DNA of 64,000 bases. Source: Fragilariopsis cylindrus CCMP1102 (taxonomy: Eukaryota; Bacillariophyta; Bacillariophyceae; Bacillariales; Bacillariaceae). The first letter of the stretch is position 1. Each line of letters begins with the position of its first letter. The notes below the pieces were generated by a model, which saw only the letters and a program-made list of their open reading frames with translations, did no database searches and was not told the DNA's origin. The DNA is taken from NCBI GenBank assembly GCA_900095095.1, contig FMBT01000055.1, forward strand, positions 1-64,000, written 5' to 3'. Shown here in pieces: positions 23,039-35,500 of this stretch. Made by a program: the position numbers and the translations under genes.

Positions 23039-25866
23039 TTAGGCCCAGATGGGGGCGTCTTGGTGCATTCTAATCGAATCGGGCACCTTCAAACTCGCTC
23101 CATCCAGCCAAGGATAAGCTACACTCCTCTCTTTCTCAAATGCTGTGATTTGATCTACCTTCTCTAGCGTTAAGCCAATTTTGTCAAGTCCATTCAGGAG
23201 GCACATTTTTCGGAATGGGTCGATGTCAAAACTAAATGATTCGCCATTGGAACGTGTTACTTTTTGATTGTTAAGATCTACGCTTAATTCGTTGTTTGGA
23301 TCCGCAGCGTCGTCAAGAAGAACTTCAATCTCTTCACGTGTCAAAATCAAAGGAAGCATTCCATTGTTGAAGCAGTTATTATAGAAGATGTCTGCAAATG
23401 ACGTTGAAATCAAGCATTTAATTCCCATATCGTTGATCGACCATGGGGCGTGTTCACGTGACGACCCACATCCGAAGTTATCTCCTGCAATTAAAATTGA
23501 CGTACCGCTGTATTCTGGTTTATTGAGGATGAAATCATCGTTCATCACAGCAACATCCTCACCCATCGTAGCAACCTCGTCAGCATTATGGTATCGAAGT
23601 TCGGCAAAAGCAGCAAAGCCAAGTCCCGCTCTCTTGATGGTCTTCAGGAATTCTTTTGGAATAATCATATCCGTGTCAATGTTTTGGATATCTAGAGGAG
23701 CAGACTAGGGACGGACGGGTGGAGAGAAAAAAGAGAGAAAATACTGTAAGAACACTAAGCATTATTTCGAGCTAAGCTCCGCAATTATTGTGCTCGATTC
23801 TAATGTTAAATAACTTACCTTGCCCTTTAGTACAGTGAACTTTGGTAATCCAGCAGCAGCTTCGCTATCGCCCGTCTTCTGTGCCATGTAAGGGGCCGGA
23901 GGATTAATCACGGCGCCAGGGGACACATAGTTTTCGGTTGTAAAGACACGAGATCCACGATTATTTTTGTCGATATTACGAGGGTCAGATTCTTTATCTC
24001 CAAGATAAGGGAACTTACGAACATCGGCAAGAGAACCCGCAATAGCAGATGCTGCCGCCATTGAGGGAGAAAGAAGATGCGTACGGCCACCACCCCCCTG
24101 TCGACCCTCAAAGTTACGATTGGAAGTCGAGGCACACCGTTCTTGGGGTTTGAGCTTATCATCATTCATCGCTAGACACATCGAACATCCGGGCTCTCGA
24201 AAGTCGAAACCAGCTTCGATCAAGATCTTATCCAGACCTTCATCTTCGGCTTGTCTCTTCACTAGACCCGATCCAGGTACTACAAAAGCATGAACATGAT
24301 CCGCAACTTTACGACCCATCGCAACAGCAGCAACTTCACGAAGATCCTCGATTCTACCATTAGTACATGACCCAATAAATGCTTTGTCGATCTTTACACC
24401 TTCGAGTGGTTGGTTGCCCTCAAGACCGATGTAATTTAGGGAACGCTCCATCGCAGCTTTACGGGTAGCATCTGGTGCTTCGTTAGGGTCCGGAACGTTA
24501 CCTGTAATCGGTACAACATCTTGTGGTGAGGTTCCCCAAGTTACGGTAGGAGCAATATCTGTCGCATCGATCTCTACGACCTTGTCATACACAGCATCGT
24601 CGTCCGAGCAAATACTACAGCAGCAACAACAACAACAACAGCAACAACAACAAGGAAGAAAGGACAATTGATCAGTAAAAATGAGCGAACACGAGAATAC
24701 ACTACAAATTATTTATCTTTGGAAAGAACAATTCTTACCTTTTCCAGTAAGCACACGCATTATCCCAATCTTCGTCAGATGGAGACATTGGACGTCCCTT
24801 CAAATATTCGAATGTGACCTCATCAGGGGCGATAAGACCAGCTCTTGCACCGGCCTCAATAGCCATATTTGAAACACTCATTCGTGCCTCCATGGACAAA
24901 GATCGGACGGCACTTCCAGCAAATTCAATGACACAACCAGTACCACCAGCAGTACCGATGATACCACAAATATGAAGGATAATATCTTTGGATGTAACAG
25001 CCTCGTTCAGATCACCATCAATCTTGATGAGGAAGTTTTTACCTTTGACCTGAGGTAGTGTAGATGTAGCAAGAACGTGTTCAACTTCACTAGTTCCGAT
25101 TCCAAATGCGAGAGAACCAAATGCTCCGTGTGTTGCGGTGTGACTGGGGAGATAAATAAATAAATAAATAATACGACGAGAAAAATAATTAAAAATAATT
25201 ATACATAGTATAGAGTTGTGAGTCAAACCCATTCTTCTCCTTCTTTCTTTTAGACATATTTATCCCATCCCAGCCCATCGAATATTGTAATAAACTTCGT
25301 ATCCTTATTACATTATTTTTCATCCCATCTAATAATATATACTTAATTTATATCACTCACCTATCTCCACAAACGCAAGTAGTTCCCGGTAGAGTAAATC
25401 CCTGTTCTGGACCGATGATGTGAACAATTCCCTGCCTCTCATCTTCCATACCAAAGTACTTAAGACCAAAATCTTCAACATTCTTTTCTAATTGTAAGAC
25501 CTGTGTTTTTGAATTAATTTCGCTGATGAAACTTTCAACGTCGACGAGTTGCGTTCGATCTTCTGTGGGGACGTTGTGATCGACCGTCAGGAGTGTACAA
25601 TCAGGACGACGTACTCCTCGATTCGCTAATCGTAGACCCTCAAAAGCTTGAGGTGATGTAACTTCGTGAACTAAATGCCGATCAATGTACAATAGAGTAG
25701 AACCATCGGACTCGGTTACGGTATGATCTTCAAAGATCTTGTCGTACAAGGTTTTCCCGGCATCTAATTTTGTGGACTGCTGGTTGACAACCCAATTTGG
25801 TGCAGTGAATCCGCTCACCACCGGTAGGATGAACAATGCTGCTAATGCAGATGATTGGAATATCAT
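23039..25866 (-). CDS. Isopropylmalate isomerase, fused large (LeuC) and small (LeuD) subunits
   Basis: Four exons, complement(join(23039..23704,23819..24614,24739..25143,25361..25866)), give 790 residues with all phases closing. The enzyme converts 2- to 3-isopropylmalate in leucine synthesis using a 4Fe-4S cluster. The LeuC part has [20 protein letters not shown], the cluster site across the first intron [35 protein letters not shown], and [11 protein letters not shown] (the CxxC cluster ligands). The LeuD part begins at about residue 570 ([20 protein letters not shown]), with [15 protein letters not shown] and a normal end. Bacteria and plants encode two subunits; fungi and this gene have one fused chain. 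The N-terminus has a signal-like segment ([20 protein letters not shown]) with Phe after a probable cleavage site. That is the ASAFAP-type pattern of diatom plastid import, so a plastid location is likely. The acceptor of exon 3 is preceded by a CTG/TTG-type repeat. Confidence 0.93.
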
Positions 25867-26497
25867 CTTTGTTGTATTTTTTATTTATTTTCAAATGCAA
25901 TTTGTATGTTTTGTTTACAATTAAATGTATTTAAAAATGTATTTAAAATCGTAGGAACAAATAACAAATGATGATGACAAAAGGTTCAACTTCGTACTAC
26001 AGTCTGTAGTACAGTCCTAGTAGCGACACTATTATTTGCAGTGTAGCGCGTGGTAGGCAGGAGGCAGCAGGTGCTGAGCGATGTTTGGACGTTCTTCTTC
26101 GTAAGAATGGAAGGGTGGTTCCAAAGGAAGTCGACAGTTTGATATATTCGTTGGCTACGAGCAAAGAGTAAAAATTTCAATCGTACTTGCAGCATAAAAA
26201 TAAATGTGTCAAGCCCTCTGGTTTTTGTCCTTCCGCATGTACGTCAAAGTTACTATCGTACAGTACTACTGGTTGGTAGTATTAGTTTACATTTAAATAT
26301 ATACAGTAGTATGATAAAATTAATAGACATTGTACTTCTTATAAAATTATTGCGTGATTTTATAGAGCTACTAGTATAGACGAAGAGCAAAATCACAAGC
26401 CCTACCAATTTTGAATCTGTATTAGTTGATTATTGTAGAAATCTTGATCACCTTAGTAAAACTCTGAATCTCATTAAAATCATCTATTTACTTTACT
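25867..26497. other. Intergenic, no gene seen
   Basis: Spacer between the start of the isopropylmalate isomerase gene and the 3' end of the glycosyltransferase gene, both on the - strand. It includes the isomerase promoter. A TTTAC-type repeat (ACTTTACTTTACTTT) sits at about 26490-26509, overlapping the stop of the next gene. Confidence 0.4.
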
Positions 26498-28344
26498 TTA
26501 CTTTACTTTTTTCTTTTTCGATGACTGTTTTTTGAGTGGCTTCATTCTCTCGGCAAACGTAGCAATTTCTTGTGTACAGTCTTCGAAGAATACACTATAA
26601 AAATTGTCTGAGTAAATGGCATAAATTTCGCCAGGTTCCCAGTACCCAGCCCCAGCGTAATTGACGTTGAGAACATCACCAATCTTATAGATCGATTGGT
26701 TCTGTTCAGATGACACTTCGGCGGGTTCAACTAATTTAATACCAGGCAACGGTTCTAATCTGCCCACATTATTTAAGAGTCTTTTTGCTTCGGTGCTTCC
26801 TACTTTAGTCACGAAATTGTTCAGCCAAAATCGAATGGGCGAATCCTTTTCAAGTGCACCAATTCTTTGATTATAATCCTCGTACCGGGCCCTTCTATAT
26901 CCGATACCTGGTTATTTATCAACCAATCATGTGTGTATGAGTGTGTGTGTGTGTGTGTTTGAGTGGGTAAATGTGTGAATGTGTGTGTTGTGTGTCAGAA
27001 GACGCATTTTGATGAATGTCATTATCACAACCAGCCCCATCATCGATCATCACACCTAATTTAAAAAAAACATCTTACCTCTTTTATCCCCTCCTCTATA
27101 AAACCATTGCTCTGGGGTACCCATGTAGTGATGCAAAATAAAAGGCGTATCCGAAATTTTAGAGTAAATATTCTCAGGGCAAATATCGAGTGGCTGATGA
27201 GGGTTCCCCGTTTGACTACTCTTGTTAAGATCACTTAGTTTTAATCGCCGTAGGTCGATGATAACCTTGTTTGGTATATTTCTAACTGCACCACAACTTG
27301 TATCCCAATGTGTATCGACCCATGTTTCTCTAAAGCCAAATTTACGCCAACGCATTGTCTGGAAGTCATTACCATGAAAACCAGGAGGAATCACCTCCTG
27401 ATTTTCTACGTCTGTGATATTGCTTTCATGAGCCGAATACTGTATTCTATGTATCGGAAGGCATGGACTGTAGGAATTAGAAAATGAACTAACGTTAGGG
27501 ATATGAATTTCCCTTAGCAATTCTGGAACACTCGTCGTTGATAACGTTCCGTTGTCGATATAATTATTGGTAAGTAGATATTCATCCGAATCGATTAGTG
27601 TTGTCCAACCCAAATTTTGACGTTTAAACGACTTCAGACATTCTAAATTGAATTTGGATTGTCGTACCCTATGATTAGCTAATTTCTCTCCATTTTTTCC
27701 TGCCTGCTCAGCCTTCACCATCTTTTTGAATGTCTTTGGTAGAAATCGTGTTTCGTTCCATTCTTGTATCTTTATTCTATCCCTCCATCGATCGAGAATT
27801 TTCGTCGGTCTTGTTTTACTATTTGGGTCAGATGTAATAATTAAGTTGCGTAGATTTGCCGTGTGATAATGAAACGCTATCCACTCTTTTTTGTTTTGTA
27901 GATAGGTTCAAAATATCGTTGGAAACGAACGAGAACAAGAAGCATAGGATTAGAAATTAGGTTCTATGATTTCAATAATAGTTACTGCGACAGTATAGGA
28001 TATCCATTCCGAAACAATAATTACTTAACGACTCCTCGCACTCACTCACCTATTAAGAAATGATTGTCGTCCATTACAATAAGACATGCACTTAACTCAG
28101 GTGTTGTTTCTTCTAAGTCATTACATGGTTTCGATTCCATTTGCTCGTAGTGATGATGTGGTTCTACTGGATGGACGACGTCATTATTATCAAAAGAAGA
28201 AGAGAGAGAATAATGAAGAACGACATGTATATAGATGCTCGACAACACACCAAAGAAAAGGTATGGAAGAGGTGACCACAGCCAGAACGGCAGTCGTCGT
28301 CTTATTTTTGAGTCGCCTCTCTTATCAGTCTTGGAGATCGGCAT
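26498..28344 (-). CDS. GT92-like glycosyltransferase, type II membrane protein
   Basis: Three exons, complement(join(26498..26907,27079..27885,28050..28344)), give 503 residues with closed phases; donors are GTGAGT and GTAAGA. An N-terminal basic stretch is followed by one membrane anchor (LWSPLPYLFFGVLSSIYIHV), the layout of Golgi transferases. The catalytic part starts LSACLIVMDDNHFLI-EWIAFH across the first intron. It continues NLRNLIITSDPNSKTRPTKI, LGWTTLIDSDEYLL (a D-x-D metal site in the DSDE segment), MRWRKFGFRETW and DTPFILHHYMGTPEQWFYRG, which fit the GT92/DUF23-like group common in diatoms. The C-terminal exon adds a small Tudor/SH3-like stretch (YKIGDVLNVNYAGAGYWEPG) that is not usual for transferases. 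The acceptor substrate cannot be told. The intron before exon 3 carries a GT repeat near 26939-26960. Confidence 0.75.
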
Positions 28345-28811
28345 TAGTAGCCGGTCGTAGTTATATTCTCGACGTTGACGTTGACGTTGACGTTGACGTG
28401 AAAATTATTTTGTATTTGAATTCATCTCTCTTTTTCTCTTTTTGTCATTTTTTGTATTGTGATTGTCTCCATTTTCAAAATTTATTTATTCCGTCATGCA
28501 GTAACGTATAATTACCCTTCAAGATACGGGACTGGATTTTGATCACGACTAGTCAATTCACGCGGGACTAAAGATTGATGAAGAACACGACTCACTCTGA
28601 AAGATTTTTCTTGTGATTCATTCATCTTACTGTATGTAATAAAAGATATATCGTGAACGCACATCGAAAAGCCTTCTCGAAAAGCCTACTGTGTATCATA
28701 TCGCAGGAACGAACCTTATTCGGTCATAAAACATAAATAGCATACAAGCAAAGCAAAGCAAACAATACATAGTATTCAAAAAGTCTTCTTCTTCAAGTAC
28801 ATCTATTAAAC
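28345..28811. promoter_or_regulatory. Divergent promoter region, with a hexamer repeat
   Basis: This gap lies between the start of the glycosyltransferase (-) and the start of ubiquitin-NiSOD (+). A GACGTT tandem repeat, nearly five units, lies at 28371-28399. Each unit contains ACGT, the core of bZIP sites, so it could bind such factors; that is inference only. Confidence 0.45.
28371..28399. repeat. (GACGTT)n tandem repeat
   Basis: Nearly five consecutive GACGTT units, 27 bp upstream of the glycosyltransferase start codon on the other strand. Confidence 0.9.
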
Positions 28812-30031
<1,220 letters not shown>

Positions 30032-30626
30032 ACATTCAATCAATCTCGTTTATAAGCCTTACGTATTGAAGAAAAAAAGTAAGATTATTAGAAAAGTGAC
30101 ATGGATCGAACGAACTATTAAATTATTAGAAAAAGTGAAACGGATAGCAACTATTGAATATTGAATTGAATTTAGCATTTCACGAATACAAATTGTATGG
30201 ATTAGCGAAGCATAAATTAGATGAAATTTATCAAGGATCTTTTCTGTTTCTCTTTAGTTAGTCGTGAATTCTATAATCTACTGACATTACATAATAGAAA
30301 GACAATACGCTACAATTAGGATGCTATCGTTCTACATGAATTGCTGTTTAGAAAATCTCAAAATAAAATGAAGATATCCATAATGTGCTATGTAATCAAT
30401 GTAGATAAGTATGTATGTAGTCCTACATATTTATGTAAATGTATGTATGTACAATTCGATTACACCAAATTATTCCCATATAATCGATGCATAGGTCATA
30501 TGTATCGATATTCTGATTGCAATATTCAATACAGTGCGATGCAATATTGTCGGAAGAATTGTTTTTATCCAGAAATTCCATGAGCAATACTAGCAGTCGC
30601 TAGTAACGGCACACTGTCAATCATCA
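30032..30626. other. Intergenic between convergent genes
   Basis: AT-rich DNA between the 3' ends of ubiquitin-NiSOD (+) and the next gene (-). It holds both polyadenylation regions. An 80-codon frame at 30341-30583 shows no motif. Confidence 0.4.
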
Positions 30627-31772
30627 TTAATCTCTCTTCAGTCTCATCATCAGCTGATGGAGAGTTGTACCTTGAGTTATTGTTACCTCTTCTGCTTCGC
30701 CATTTGACACTGCAGGTACCACTTGTTGTTTCTTACTTGTTGGACAATCAATTATCTTAGTAGGCTCCAACGTATACTTCTGAATAATAACAGATGGATC
30801 ACTTGCTAAACGAGCAACAAATGTATGCCCTATGAACGAGCCTTCGTATTTTGTTGCTGAATTCCAATCCCACATGAAGTCTTGTGACGAACCTTGTGTC
30901 CCCATATGGAATTTGTACGTTTCATCACAACTAAATCCTTTGTCTGGAACTTCCGTCAGCGTACTCGCATAATATACGCTCAAGGGACATCCAACTTGGT
31001 TACGAAAACCAATATCGATTGTATTACACGGTCTATCCCTTGTATCTAATCTTCCAGATTCTGTTTGTTTCAATTCTAGACCTGGTGTGTACGGTTCCAC
31101 ATCGAGAGGTTTTTTCGCCGTACTGTCGCAGTAATTATTATCACTAGGTTCACCGATTGGGATCATACCAATCCGATGTTGTAGGACGATATTTCCCAAA
31201 GCGCCATCATCAATGATTTCACGGACGTGATACACGAAAGATTCAAAGGTAGGTACAGAAATCCAATCACCAGGTTTGACCATTGCCATAGGATCATCTA
31301 TTGCTTTCATATCAGGATGAAAAGGTGAATATTCTATACCATCAATAATCCATGCAACAACAACATGTTTCGTACTCGTATTTTCTACAATCCATGTAGT
31401 ATCGAATCCTTTTACTGCCATTTCATTTTCAAGGGATTGAACTTTGCCTATGGGACAAGTCACAGTTTGTTGATTCGGAACCAATGATGCACCAGCTCCA
31501 CTCTCTTTCAATTTTGAATAAATTAATTCTCGTTCATGGCTGCCTTTTTCGGGACGTGAAGTTCGCTGGCTTGTTTCACAGACGCGTGGCGCGTGATATT
31601 TTGGTAGATATCGTTGACGAGGGCACATAGGTAGCTGCTGCTGCTGCTGCTGCTGCCAAGTATCATCGCCTACGTTACATGTATTCGTCTCGCCGATGCC
31701 GCTATCACTGACACCTCCATTTAATGCTAGTGCACCAGCTGCAGCTGCTTTGATAAAGTTGTGAGAATTCAT
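30627..31772 (-). CDS. Protein with two beta-rich repeats, possibly VHL-beta-like
   Basis: A single exon of 381 residues. The N-terminal about 95 residues are low in order, with a poly-Gln run. Two similar beta-rich segments follow. The first (about 125-200) reads TTWIVENTSTKHVVVAWIID and KPGDWISVPTFESFVYHVRE. The second (about 250-345) reads TIDIGFRNQVGCPLSVYYAS, TQGSSQDFMWDWNSATKYEG and HTFVARLASDPSVIIQKYTL. Each has an F/V-x-N strand, a variable loop and a final 'fear/height of display' type strand, recalling the beta domain of VHL-like proteins seen in diatom secreted and hydroxylase-linked proteins. That match is from memory and weak. The N-terminus has a mild hydrophobic stretch (FIKAAAAGALALNGG), not a clear signal peptide. 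The promoter lies against a large tetramer microsatellite. The function is unknown. Confidence 0.6.
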   Translation of the reverse strand: MNSHNFIKAAAAGALALNGGVSDSGIGETNTCNVGDDTWQQQQQQQLPMCPRQRYLPKYHAPRVCETSQRTSRPEKGSHERELIYSKLKESGAGASLVPNQQTVTCPIGKVQSLENEMAVKGFDTTWIVENTSTKHVVVAWIIDGIEYSPFHPDMKAIDDPMAMVKPGDWISVPTFESFVYHVREIIDDGALGNIVLQHRIGMIPIGEPSDNNYCDSTAKKPLDVEPYTPGLELKQTESGRLDTRDRPCNTIDIGFRNQVGCPLSVYYASTLTEVPDKGFSCDETYKFHMGTQGSSQDFMWDWNSATKYEGSFIGHTFVARLASDPSVIIQKYTLEPTKIIDCPTSKKQQVVPAVSNGEAEEVTITQGTTLHQLMMRLKRD

Positions 31773-31876
31773 GCTAATATATATATATGTATGTAGGACC
31801 TATATATATTCTGCGTCTATCGGTATTTATTTTGATGAGAAAAGTACGTTAATGGTCTTTCCTTTCCTTCTTTCCT

Positions 31877-31928
<52 letters not shown>

Positions 31929-32551
31929 TCCTTCCTTCTTTGTTTCGTTCGTTCGTTCGTTCGTTCGTTCGTTCGTTCGTTCGTTCGTTCGTTCGTTCGT
32001 TAGTTCGTTGTTTTTGTTATTTTGTTATTGTTGCATTGTGACGTTCTATATTATAAAGTCTTTAGTTTTTGATGCCACTATTATTTATCGCGTGTCGCTG
32101 CGTTGTCATTCGCTTTGATATATGCGAGTAAACCTCAATCTAGTCGTGTTTACACTACGAATATAAGGGGCACATATGTGTCCTTCGAGTATTTATGACT
32201 GATACCGTACAAGCATAATATTATATATTAGATTATATTAGATTATTTTTGTATCTAGCTAACTTCGAAGTAGCGTGAGCCCATTCTAGTGTAAAGAAAG
32301 CTGCAGTTTAGTTCTTCTTGCATCTGATGGATTTTACAGTCCTTCAGCTACCCGACATATTTCTAGTTTATAATATGTATTATGTACTACTTGAGTTGTA
32401 TCTATATGGATCAGATATATCGTAACTGCTTTGATCAAACTTAGACAAGATTAATGCCGCAGATCAATCAATCTAGGTATATTGAAACTTCAAAAGCAAC
32501 TTACATAAGTAAATCTTAAATTATTTTACTACGAGTAGTAGTATTTTTCTA
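31773..32551. other. Intergenic with large tetramer microsatellites
   Basis: The left half is the promoter of the beta-rich protein gene (-). A (TTTC)n then (GTTC)n block fills 31877-32009. The right half is the 3' region of FAB1 (-). No other gene is seen; a 115-codon frame here is only the translated repeat. Confidence 0.5.
31877..32009. repeat. (TTTC)n followed by (GTTC)n microsatellite
   Basis: TTTC units run from about 31877 to 31930, with some TTCC variants. Thirteen or so perfect GTTC units follow at about 31947-32000, then one interrupted unit. It lies about 100 bp upstream of the ATG at 31772 on the - strand. Confidence 0.95.
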
Positions 32552-35500
32552 TCATATCGTAGTCCATTTACTAGGAACTGTCATGAAGTACCGCTCCATT
32601 GCATTGGTGAAACGGGCCTTGTAAAGGGGAGGTTGAATAATGGTTGGAGCCTCGCTTCCAACCACCATTGGTAAAGATTTCCCAACACGTTCCATCTGTT
32701 TCAGAATATCATACTGCCTCATGAAATCAATTATTCCCACAACAAGTTCCATTTTCTCTTCGTCAATACCAACCAGAATGGAATAATCGAGGACATTGAT
32801 TATGGAGAGAAATAGTGTGTCGTTTAGGATGCTCATGTGGAAAACAGCCTTGGCTCGATCATGCATGGGCATAGGTCTTCCGAATGTTTCCTCCAAAAAA
32901 TCACCATCTAAAAGAGTTCGGAGACCCTTCTTATCGGTACCGCCATCAGTTGTACCATCCTCCCCATCACTGCTGTTTGGATTGTCCTCTGTGCCTCCAC
33001 TTCCATCCAAATCTATTCCAGAGTTAGATGCATGTTTCCGCTGCCCATTCGCTGTATCCAAACCATAGCTACTATTGGTGTTGTGGTTGTTACTTTGATC
33101 CTCGTAATTGCTTTTCATTTGAGCTGCAAATCGACCTCGAAGCGAACCTTTCAAATCAAAGGTCTTCGTGATTTTCTTGTTGTAAAATATATTCTGCAGA
33201 GGGGAGACAACGACGAAGATAAGTTTTGTGATGAACGAGATTTCCGTGATTGAGTTTCTCAATGACAACAACGACTCCATAGAACGAGACTTACCTGCAT
33301 CACAGCTACTTGTTCCATACTTCTTTTACCGGTTACTCTGTTGTGATAACCGATCTGGTAAACCCCCAAAATTTTGCATAAAACAGTCGGTCTATTTAGA
33401 AAAGTGTTGATAGAATAAGGAAAAAACATACGTTAGCATTTGCATCACATTCGCGCATTTTTCCATTCTAAAATAAATATAAAGAGGTTGATTAGTACAT
33501 ACAATCCATGAAAAAATGCCTTGCTCAGGTATTCAAAGTATGCTGGTGCACAGTCTAAAAACATTTGAAGTTCCGTTCGTGAGATGCACTTGATGACAAA
33601 ACGGTCGTCCAATGTACGTGCAAAGCTTGCGCCACTTTTTCCACCGCTGGCAGCCCATGAATATGCGGAAGAAAGACTCAGTATATACGATCGCTCTATA
33701 TCTAAGACTGTAGGCGAACCAGAGGCTGGGTCGCCTGTGTTATCTTTTGAGCCAGCAACTGGCGACAAGAAGGCTTCGCGGACAGCATGAAATTGAGTTG
33801 CCCAGTAAGTTGTGCAGACGAATTTGCAAAGGTTCTGACCTTTCTCGTCTAGTTCCCGAAATGTGTGTTTAATGTGACTTTTATTTCTCATTAGCATTCT
33901 TCGTTCTATCCCTTGTTTCCCAGAAGAGTTGGACGACGGATGAGCACCTGACGAGGATTTCTGTGGGTCCTTTAATGGATTACGAGTTCCATCTGCTTGT
34001 AGCTTGTTTGGTCCATCTAATGGCGAACCTAGCCCATTTGCAGTTTCAGGACTGGAAGCGTCTATCTTGGAATAGGTTTGGAATTGGTTGTCGTATTCTT
34101 TGGATGATAGGGAAAATGCAATGACAGTCGACAACTGTTCATCGACAACAGGAACCACATACCATTGACACCCGGTTCAAGTCTTGGTCGACCTTCGTGG
34201 AATATACCCAGATCTACAACATAAGGATCTCGTTCTCTGCCCCCACGCTGAAAGAAACGAGTGATAGCGGATTTGACGGTAGCTCCTGGTGTTTGTTTGA
34301 TTTGAGAATTTGATGTTCTCTCTTTCTCTTGCTCTCCACGTTTTGACAAAGACCTTCCTCCTAGTCGGGAAGTGTCGATTGTCTGGGACACGGGGTTTGT
34401 GCTATAAAGGCGTCGTCTGGAAGCCAATACGTCAGCATCTACTTCTGCTGAAAAGTCGATAGCCCCATCTGGGTCTTCAAAGTCATCGTCGAACTCCATT
34501 TCAACCTTCTGATCAGTATTTCCGGGTATCGTGGGTAAGACAGTATGAATATCGGTGAGATTATAGCGAGAGTATACTTCATGTAACTGGCGGAGTCTCC
34601 TCATTCCTTCATTAAGCTCCTCTATATTCTGATCACCAGCTACAATTGCAGGAACGTTCGGTCCCATCCCACTTTCATTGCGCTGAAACGCAGAAGACAA
34701 TTTCTTCATTGCGACAATTGCTTGTCCCGCGGCGCTCAATTTTTCGTTCCAGGCTGACGTGAGCATAAAAAGAAAGCGCCTTGCGTGCCACGGGAATCGA
34801 AACAGAGCTTCATCATTTACAGAACCCTCATGTTCATGCAAACATTTGTCAGAAACAGACGCAATTTTCTCCTGAAGAGTTTTTGCTGCATGATCCACTT
34901 CGTTACTGATTCGATTAAGCTCGCTCATTACGGTTTGAAGATTCGAATTGTCTGAAATTCGTTTAAGCGATCGTGCTTCTCTAGCCACCTTTTCGATGTG
35001 TTTATCAAACTTGAAAAAAAGCGAGCTTGAAGCCATAGAGATTTTTTCTAATTGCCGAAGAGCTTTTGCCCGATGAAACGTTGTATCGATAGGCAGTGAC
35101 TTTCTCACAAAGACACCAAATGGCCGAATTCTTTCGTAGGTAAACCTTGCTGCTAGGCGGCCACACCCGAAAAACAAAGTGGAAGACTTTTGTAAGCGGC
35201 ATGTACAAGTACTCTGTGGTGAATTCATAATCGTGTCTCTATTGTAAAAAAAAGATTCGAGGAATTTTCCAAATGAGTATTTCCAAGTGTTTTCGGAGAG
35301 CCATGCCAAGGGAGTGACAACCATTGCGCATTCTTTGCAGTAAGTCCAAGTTGCGATAGGACTATCGTCAAGTTCCCCTGAGCCGTCGTCAGCTTGTTTA
35401 GTGCTATCCATATTATTCCGATTAGCTTGCATTGGTGCTGTTGGGAGAGGCTCATCCAAGTGATCAACTGTAATATTTATTAGACCGTCATTATGAACGA

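Noticed and set aside
28086-28511. 141-codon frame on +
   Set aside because: Antisense to exon 1 of the glycosyltransferase and running into the hexamer repeat; no motif.
31771-32118. 115-codon open frame with Phe/Leu/Ser and Arg/Ser/Phe/Val repeats
   Set aside because: It is only the translated TTTC/GTTC microsatellite.
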